A DNA stretch of 64,000 nucleotides, from contig NZ_FNNR01000011.1 of assembly GCF_900106835.1 (NCBI RefSeq), positions 1-64,000 on the forward strand. The letters run 5' to 3'. The notes below the pieces were generated by a model. The model was not told the DNA's origin. It did not search any database and saw only the letters and a program-made list of their open reading frames with translations. The number at the start of each line of letters is the position of its first letter. Position 1 is the stretch's first letter. The position numbers and the translations under genes are program-made. Below are positions 58,880 to 64,000 of the stretch, piece after piece. This DNA comes from Arthrobacter sp. cf158. Lineage in GTDB: Bacteria; Actinomycetota; Actinomycetes; Actinomycetales; Micrococcaceae.

Positions 58880-60001
58880 ATGCGTCTTGGCGTTCTAGAC
58901 ATCGGTTCCAACACCGTCCATCTGCTGCTTGTGGATGCTCATCCGGGCGCGCGTCCGGTGGCGTTCGCTTCCCACAAACGGCCTCTCTCGCTGGTGCAGT
59001 ACCTTGACGGTGACGGGAATATCAACGACGCCGGGCAGCACGAACTCATTGAGTTTGTCCTGGAAGCGTGGGAGTTTGCGGCAAGTCACAAGGCCGAGGA
59101 CCTCCTGGCATTTTGTACCTCGGCCATCCGCGAAGCGACCAACGGTCCGGAAGTCCTGGCCAGGGTCAAGCACGAAACCACGGTGACCCTCCAGGAACTG
59201 ACGGGCAGCGAAGAAGCCTCCATGACCTTCTTTGCCGTCCGCCGTTGGTATGGCTGGGGAGCGGGACCGATCCTGGACCTGGACATCGGCGGCGGTTCCT
59301 TCGAAATGGCTTACGGTACCGATGAACTGCCGGAATTTGCGACGTCGGTTCCTTTGGGTGCCAGCCGCCTGACCAGGGACTGGCTCCATGACGACCCTCC
59401 CACTGCCAAAAGCGTCAAGGAGTTGCGGCGTTACATCCGCTCCACGCTGAAGCCAGTGGTTCGGAACTTCCACGAGCTGGGCCGTGCCAACCTGGTGGCT
59501 GGCACGTCCAAGACTTTCCGTTCTTTGGCCCGGATTGCCGGGGCAGCGCCGAGCGGTGCAGGACCGTACGTTAAACGCGAGCTCCACGCGGCTGACCTGG
59601 GCTTGTGGGCCCAGCGAATTTCGGCCATGACGGTGGAAGACCGGCTGTACCTCCCTGGCGTCTCAGATGCCCGGGCGCGCCAGTTGTTGGCCGGGGCACT
59701 GGTTGCCGAGGCTGCGTTGGAGCTCTTTGAATTCCCCAAAATGGAGATCTGCCCGTGGGCGCTCCGTGAAGGCTTGATCCTGCGGCGACTTGACCAGCTG
59801 GTCTTCGAAGAAGCCCTCGATCCTGCTCCCCACGTAGGCAAGCGCAAGAAGGACAAGTCGAAGAAGAAGGCTGCGAAGGAAGATAGCCACTCGAAAGACA
59901 GCCACGAGGCGCAAGGCATGATTGATAAATTTCCGGTCCCTGTAAACACCCCGTCCCCCACACCCATCCCAGCCCCCGTGGCAGGCGGGCTGGCCTCCTG
60001 A
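58880..60001 (+). CDS. Exopolyphosphatase/guanosine pentaphosphatase (Ppx/GppA) family protein
   Basis: This 373-residue ASKHA-fold hydrolase has the phosphate-1 motif LGVLDIGSNTVHLLL and the second motif LDLDIGGGSFEMAYG. It ends in a Lys-rich stretch (KRKKDKSKKKAAKE) and a Pro-rich tail not found in most homologues. It may hydrolyse polyphosphate or (p)ppGpp; short actinobacterial Ppx1-like proteins prefer short-chain polyphosphate. ATG 58880 is chosen because AATAAT lies 6 nt before it. It is followed 1 nt later by the isomerase gene and then proC, as Rv0496-Rv0500 in mycobacteria. Confidence 0.9.
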   Translation: MRLGVLDIGSNTVHLLLVDAHPGARPVAFASHKRPLSLVQYLDGDGNINDAGQHELIEFVLEAWEFAASHKAEDLLAFCTSAIREATNGPEVLARVKHETTVTLQELTGSEEASMTFFAVRRWYGWGAGPILDLDIGGGSFEMAYGTDELPEFATSVPLGASRLTRDWLHDDPPTAKSVKELRRYIRSTLKPVVRNFHELGRANLVAGTSKTFRSLARIAGAAPSGAGPYVKRELHAADLGLWAQRISAMTVEDRLYLPGVSDARARQLLAGALVAEAALELFEFPKMEICPWALREGLILRRLDQLVFEEALDPAPHVGKRKKDKSKKKAAKEDSHSKDSHEAQGMIDKFPVPVNTPSPTPIPAPVAGGLAS

Positions 60002-60002
60002 G

Positions 60003-60836
60003 ATGAGCAACGACGTCGATCCTGAAGTGAATGACCGCCAGATTCCAGTGGCGCTGTCCAGCGCGTCCGTCTACCCCCTGAGTGTCCACGATGCCTTTGC
60101 TGTGGCCCAGGACCTGGGGTATGAGGGCGTGGAGGTGATGGTCACCAACAATGCGGTGAGCCAGAACCCGGACGCGCTGATCCAGCTCAGCCACCGCTAC
60201 CACCAGGAGATCGTCTCCATCCATGCGCCCACACTGCTGCTGACGCAACAGGTATGGGGTACGGCGTGGAACAAGATCGAGAAATCCTGCCAGATGGCCG
60301 TGGACGTGGGATGTGACACCGTGGTGGTGCATCCGCCGTTCCGCTGGCAGTCCAACTATGCCGAGAACTTTGTGGAGGGTGTCCGCGAGATCGCATCGAC
60401 GTACCAAGTACGCATCGCCGTGGAGAACATGTACCCGTGGCGGGTCCGTGGCCGGGAAGCAGTGGCCTACCTGCCGCACTGGGATCCCTTGGGGCAGGAT
60501 TACGACGACGTCACGTGGGACTTCTCGCACGCCGCCACTGCAGGTGCCAACAGTTTGGAAGCCATCAAGGCGTTGGGGAACAAGCTCCGGCACGTCCACC
60601 TCACCGACGGCTCGGGATCGGGCAAGGACGAGCACCTGGTGCCGGGCACAGGGACGCAGCAGTGCGCGGAGGCCTTGCAGCACTTGGCGTCCAGCGGCTT
60701 CGATGGTGTTGTTGTGGCCGAGATTTCCACCCGCAAAGCCAAGGTAGCGGGGGAGCGCGAGGAGATGCTCGCCGAAACCCTGCGGTTTGCACGCCAGCAC
60801 CTCAGCGTTCCGTTGGTGCGAAGCGTGGAGAACTAG
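60003..60836 (+). CDS. Sugar phosphate isomerase/epimerase (TIM-barrel, AP endonuclease 2 family)
   Basis: This 277-residue protein has the xylose-isomerase-like TIM-barrel pattern with metal-ligand candidates in GVEVMVT, IVSIHAPT, CDTVVVHPPF, IAVENMYPW, DFSHAATAG and LRHVHLTDG. It is conserved between ppx and proC in actinobacteria (Rv0498-like). The substrate is unknown. It is translationally close to the ppx gene and ends at a hairpin terminator (60855-60895). Confidence 0.85.
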   Translation: MSNDVDPEVNDRQIPVALSSASVYPLSVHDAFAVAQDLGYEGVEVMVTNNAVSQNPDALIQLSHRYHQEIVSIHAPTLLLTQQVWGTAWNKIEKSCQMAVDVGCDTVVVHPPFRWQSNYAENFVEGVREIASTYQVRIAVENMYPWRVRGREAVAYLPHWDPLGQDYDDVTWDFSHAATAGANSLEAIKALGNKLRHVHLTDGSGSGKDEHLVPGTGTQQCAEALQHLASSGFDGVVVAEISTRKAKVAGEREEMLAETLRFARQHLSVPLVRSVEN

Positions 60837-60854
60837 CGGCGTCGAACCTCATCC

Positions 60855-60895
60855 AGCGGCTGCCGTCCTGAAAGGGGTGGCGGCCGCTGTGCTTT
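60855..60895 (+). terminator. Hairpin terminator of the isomerase gene
   Basis: AGCGGCTGCC (60855-60864) pairs with GGCGGCCGCT (60879-60888) including one G-U pair, followed by GTGCTTT. Confidence 0.6.
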
Positions 60896-60928
60896 AAAGG
60901 CCGCAATGCTTTGTGGCTTAAGAGCGAA

Positions 60929-60982
60929 AGCACCGGCGGCCGAATCGGGAAATGGGGGAAAACCCGCCCGGCCACCGGTGCT
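60929..60982. other. Long imperfect hairpin in the proC upstream region
   Basis: AGCACCGGCGGCCG (60929-60942) pairs with CGGCCACCGGTGCT (60969-60982) with one mismatch, and CGGG/CCCG forms an inner stem. It lies in a 307-bp gap (60837-61143) with no gene. It could be an RNA element or a second terminator. No known riboswitch is recognised. Confidence 0.5.
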
Positions 60983-61030
60983 GCTGGCGGACATCCCCAT
61001 GCCCGCCTCATCACTCGCACCCTCAATGAG

Positions 61031-61046
61031 GTAACTACTAAGTTAC
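61031..61046. promoter_or_regulatory. Palindrome GTAACT-ACTA-AGTTAC upstream of proC
   Basis: The 6-bp arms are perfect, with a 4-bp centre, about 100 bp before the proC start. It may be an operator. No regulator is linked. Confidence 0.4.
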
Positions 61047-61143
61047 GGACCAAGAATGGGTGCTGCCTGCAATAACCTTGGGAACAAGCTGGGAATCCGG
61101 AATCCGTTAGACCCCGCCGGAGGCCAACTGCAATGATGGAGCA

Positions 61144-61974
61144 ATGAGCAACCGAATCGCATTCCTTGGCTGTGGATCCATGAACGAAGCAATTCTGGGT
61201 GGCCTGATTGCCGCCGGGACAGACCCGTCCGACATTGTGGCCACGGTCCGCCGGGCAGAGCGCGCCGACGAACTGGCCCAACGCCACCACGTCATGGCGA
61301 TCGCGGGCGAGGAGGAGCCGGACAATAACAAGCTGGCCACCAAGGGCTCCGGCATAGTCATCCTGGGCGTCAAGCCGGTGGGCATTACGGATCTTGCCCG
61401 CGAGATCAGCCCGGCGCTTGCGAAGGACACCATTGTTGTCAGCGTTGCCGCAGCGGTTTCCATCGCCCAGCTTGAAGCAGCCCTCCCGGAAGGCCAGCCG
61501 GTCATCCGCACCATGCCGAACACCCCAGCCAGGCTGGGACGCGGCGTAGTGTCTGTTTCCCCGGGAACACATTGCTCTCCTGAACAGCTCGAAAAAGCCA
61601 AAAAGGCCCTGGCCGGCGCCGGTACGGTGGTGGAGATTCCTGAAGAACAGGTGGATGCCTTGTCCGCGATCAGCGGCTCCGGCCCTGCTTACGCCTTCTA
61701 TCTGGCCGAAGCGATGGCCGCCGCCGGCGTCGAGCTTGGCCTGGATGCTGAACTGTCCGTGATGCTGGCCCGCGAAACCGTGGCGGGCGCCGGCTTCATG
61801 TTGGCCGAACCGGGAGCAGATCCCACCGCCCTCCGCGTCGCCGTGACAAGCCCCAACGGCACCACTGAACGCGCCATTGCCGCGTTTGACGATGGTGGCA
61901 TCCCCAAGATCATCGCGGACGGTGCCCGCGCAGCTGCCGCCCGCGCAGCGGAGATCACCAAGCAGCTCGGCTGA
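61144..61974 (+). CDS. proC: Pyrroline-5-carboxylate reductase
   Basis: This 276-residue enzyme reduces pyrroline-5-carboxylate to proline with NAD(P)H. It has the Rossmann motif FLGCGSMNEAI, GVKPVGI, the RTMPNTPA block and the dimerisation signature VDALSAISGSGPAYAF. Length is normal. ATG 61144 has GGAG close before it and AATGAT (61132-61137) 6 nt upstream, so it could be leaderless. It ends at a perfect bidirectional hairpin. Confidence 0.96.
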   Translation: MSNRIAFLGCGSMNEAILGGLIAAGTDPSDIVATVRRAERADELAQRHHVMAIAGEEEPDNNKLATKGSGIVILGVKPVGITDLAREISPALAKDTIVVSVAAAVSIAQLEAALPEGQPVIRTMPNTPARLGRGVVSVSPGTHCSPEQLEKAKKALAGAGTVVEIPEEQVDALSAISGSGPAYAFYLAEAMAAAGVELGLDAELSVMLARETVAGAGFMLAEPGADPTALRVAVTSPNGTTERAIAAFDDGGIPKIIADGARAAAARAAEITKQLG

Positions 61975-61986
61975 GTTTTCGTACAG

Positions 61987-62021
61987 CTAACGCCCCTAAG
62001 AGCCGCTCTTAGGGGCGTTAG
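61987..62021. terminator. Perfect bidirectional hairpin terminator between proC and the Trk regulator gene
   Basis: CTAACGCCCCTAAGAGC (61987-62003) pairs over 17 bp with GCTCTTAGGGGCGTTAG (62005-62021). TTTT lies on the left and ACAAAAA on the right. GTACAGCTNANGCCCCTAAGA is shared with the hairpin at 5983-6009. Confidence 0.93.
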
Positions 62022-62042
62022 TTTACAAAAACCCCAGCGGGA

Positions 62043-62729
62043 TTACGGCCGCGCTGCGAAGCGCTCCAGCAAGTCCACGTGTCCGGAGACGATCAACATA
62101 TCGTGTCCGGACACTTTGGTTTCCGGCCTGGCATAGGTGAAGTCCTCGCCAGGGGTTTTCACGCCAACGATCGTCACGCCGTACTTGGAGCGGACCTTGG
62201 ATTCTTCCAGCGTGAACCCCACCGTTTCCTTGGGCGGGTACATCTTGACGATCGCGTAGTCGTCGTCGAATTCAATGAAGTCCAGCATCCGGCCGGACAC
62301 CAGGTGGGCCGCACGGACGCCGGCATCGGCCTCGGGGTAGATCACGTGGTTGGCACCGATCCGCGTGAGGATTTTGCCGTGCGAGGGCGTGATGGCCTTG
62401 ACCCACAGGTGCTGGATGCCGAGGTCCACCAGGTTTACGGTAATGAGCACCGAGGATTCGATGGACGTTCCCACGCCAACTACTGCGGAGCTGAACTCCT
62501 GGGCACCGAGCTGGCGCAAGGCGTCGATGTTGGTGGCGTCTGCCTCTACCACGTGCGTGAGCACTGGCGCCCATTTCTGGACGAGGGTCCGGTCGCGTTC
62601 GATCGCCAGGACTTCACGGCCCTGCTTGACCAACTGCTCGGCGGTCGCGGAACCGAACCGGCCAAGGCCAATAACCAGCACTGGTGCGTTGTGGGCGGGG
62701 CGGTTGGCGGCCCCCGTGGTACTAGCCAA
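62043..62729 (-). CDS. Trk/Ktr potassium uptake regulatory subunit (TrkA/KtrA, RCK domain)
   Basis: This 228-residue protein has an N-terminal RCK Rossmann domain (VLVIGLGRFGSATAEQL, the acidic end of strand 2 in VLAIERD, then VEADATN) and a C-terminal TrkA-C domain (about 145-225). It gates the KtrB/TrkH-type channel by nucleotide binding. TTG 62729 is chosen because GAGAGG lies 7 nt upstream and it overlaps the channel stop by 8 nt. The longer in-frame ORF lies inside the channel gene. Confidence 0.92.
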   Translation of the reverse strand: MASTTGAANRPAHNAPVLVIGLGRFGSATAEQLVKQGREVLAIERDRTLVQKWAPVLTHVVEADATNIDALRQLGAQEFSSAVVGVGTSIESSVLITVNLVDLGIQHLWVKAITPSHGKILTRIGANHVIYPEADAGVRAAHLVSGRMLDFIEFDDDYAIVKMYPPKETVGFTLEESKVRSKYGVTIVGVKTPGEDFTYARPETKVSGHDMLIVSGHVDLLERFAARP

Positions 62730-64000
62730 TGATTGGCCTCTCTTCCGGGTAGTGGTACAGCTGGCTGCGTTGGCGCAGGGCCAAGCCTGCAGCAAGGGTG
62801 ACAGTGCCGACGCGGCCGGCGAACATCAGGACAGTGAGAACATAAACGCCCGACGGCGGCAGCTCGGCACTGAGGTTGGTGCTCAGTCCCACGGTGGCGA
62901 AGGCGGAGATGGATTCGAAAAGCACCCGGTCCAATGAGGCGCCGCTGATGGACAGCAGCAGGAACGCTGCCACTGACACGAGAGTGGCTCCTGCGACGAT
63001 CACCGAGATGGCTACGCGCATGGTGCCTTGGGGGATGGTGCGGCCATAGACCTTCACGTCGGCGTCACCACGGGCCTCGGCCATGATGGCCAGGAACATG
63101 ACCGCGATGGTGGTTACCTTGATGCCGCCGGCGGTGGAAGCTGAGCCGCCGCCGGCGAACATGAGGGCGTCCGTGAGGAGCATGGTGGTGGATTCCATAT
63201 GGTTCTGGTCCACCAGGTTGAAGCCGCCCGAGCGTGTCATCACGGAGGCAAACAGCGAATGGGTGATTTTGTCGCCCAGGTCCATATGCGCGATGGTCCG
63301 CACGTTGTCCCACTCCATCAGTGCCCACAACACCGTGCCTGCTGCGAGGAGGATGAAGGAGACCTGGATGGTGAGCTTGGTGTGGAGATTCCACTTTTTC
63401 CAGTTCAGCCCGTTTTGTTGGAGGACCATCACAACCGGGAAGCCCAGACTCCCCAGGAACACTCCCAGCATCAGCGGGATCAGGATCCACAGGTCGGTTT
63501 CGTAGGGGACGATGCCATCGGAGTGGGGCGTGAAACCAGCGTTGTTGAAAGCGGAAATCGAGTAGAAAACGCCGTGCCACACGGACTGCCAGAAGTCCTC
63601 ACCGAGCACCATGAAGCGCGGAATCAGTGCCAACGCCAACGCCGCCTCAATGACCACTGATGTGACGATGACGATCCGGAGCAGGGTACCCACCTCGCCG
63701 AGGCGTCCGGCGTTGTTCATGGCTTCCTGGGCGATGAGTTTGCCACGAACACCCAGCCGCTTGCTGACCATGAGGGCCAGCAACGAGGCGAGTGTCAGGG
63801 TGCCGAGGCCGCCAACGAAGATACCCACCAGGATGACCAGCTGGCCAAAAAAGGTCCAGTGGGTGGCCGTGGATACCACTGTCAGACCCGTGACGCAGAC
63901 GCTGGAGACAGCGGTGAACATGGCCTGGTGGAGTGGAGTGACGGTACCTTCCGAGGATGCGGCCGGCAAGGACAGTAACCCCGTAAATACAAGGATCACC
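62722..64000 (-). CDS. TrkH/KtrB potassium transporter membrane subunit (N-terminus outside window)
   Basis: At least 426 residues of a Trk/Ktr channel subunit are present, beginning inside the first helix region at the window edge. The four selectivity-filter P-loops are visible in part: SSVCVTGLTVV, SAFNNAGFTP, TRSGGFNLVD and SAFATVGLSTN. The gene continues beyond 64000. It overlaps the RCK subunit gene by 8 nt, so the two are cotranscribed and form one K+ uptake system. Confidence 0.93.
   Translation of the reverse strand, partial: VILVFTGLLSLPAASSEGTVTPLHQAMFTAVSSVCVTGLTVVSTATHWTFFGQLVILVGIFVGGLGTLTLASLLALMVSKRLGVRGKLIAQEAMNNAGRLGEVGTLLRIVIVTSVVIEAALALALIPRFMVLGEDFWQSVWHGVFYSISAFNNAGFTPHSDGIVPYETDLWILIPLMLGVFLGSLGFPVVMVLQQNGLNWKKWNLHTKLTIQVSFILLAAGTVLWALMEWDNVRTIAHMDLGDKITHSLFASVMTRSGGFNLVDQNHMESTTMLLTDALMFAGGGSASTAGGIKVTTIAVMFLAIMAEARGDADVKVYGRTIPQGTMRVAISVIVAGATLVSVAAFLLLSISGASLDRVLFESISAFATVGLSTNLSAELPPSGVYVLTVLMFAGRVGTVTLAAGLALRQRSQLYHYPEERPIIG

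Noticed and set aside
60929..60982. Known riboswitch upstream of proC
   Set aside because: The hairpin lacks the conserved loops of any riboswitch class I know; it is reported only as a structured element.

Overview
The window is 64 kb of high-GC chromosome from an actinobacterium, most like Arthrobacter/Paenarthrobacter. The indications are consistently GC-rich codon use, a GlxR/Crp-type cAMP regulator, a Gram-positive tad pilus locus, many GTG starts, and several genes whose -10 element lies only 6-8 nt before the start codon (leaderless transcripts). From memory of M. tuberculosis, the stretch from the metallophosphoesterase (15.6 kb) to topA (58.3 kb) follows the Rv3683-Rv3646c gene set: metallophosphoesterase, ponA, RidA, NUDIX, crp, marP, acs, nth, NUDIX, tad, helicase, topA. 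An accessory block is inserted between marP and acs.

Layout. 0-6 kb: start of aceE (reverse strand), then an NCS1 permease, a hydantoin-racemase-like protein, an SDR and a DctA-type carrier. IclR-type palindromes precede both the permease and the carrier. 6-10 kb: sterol-carrier-like protein and L-asparaginase, divergent from purD-purC. 9.9-11.6 kb: an XRE/TPR regulator divergent from a 75-aa secreted peptide precursor that carries the same nonapeptide-like core twice. This looks like a peptide-pheromone module. 11.7-15.5 kb: tRNA-Pro and a heterodimeric ABC exporter. 15.6-22.8 kb: metallophosphoesterase and ponA, then DUF4177, ridA, NUDIX, glxR and marP. 22.9-34.7 kb: aroQ, then an alpha-galactoside cluster (GH36 alpha-galactosidase, ABC importer, Gfo/Idh oxidoreductase, LacI regulator with two operators), a MacB/FtsX-type ABC pair and a DeoR regulator. 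34.8-42.4 kb: acs, a membrane protein, nth, a CoA pyrophosphatase, DUF1508 and a family-A polymerase. 42.5-47.7 kb: tad pilus operon. 47.8-58.8 kb: DEAH helicase, acetyltransferase, trhO, two paralogous lipoproteins, methyltransferase, ArsR regulator, topA, SseB-like. 58.9-64 kb: Ppx/GppA, sugar isomerase, proC, and a Trk/Ktr potassium system that runs off the window.

Three things stand out. First is the XRE/TPR-peptide pair. Second is a family of 32-bp-period tandem repeats with core CTCTCTCACC, found at four loci between 20.5 and 31.7 kb. It starts 2-15 nt after the stop codon of five genes, always in the sense orientation of that gene. Third is a Flp-pilin-like protein with an acidic leader of about 129 residues built partly of pentads. 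No prophage, insertion sequence or CRISPR array was seen.
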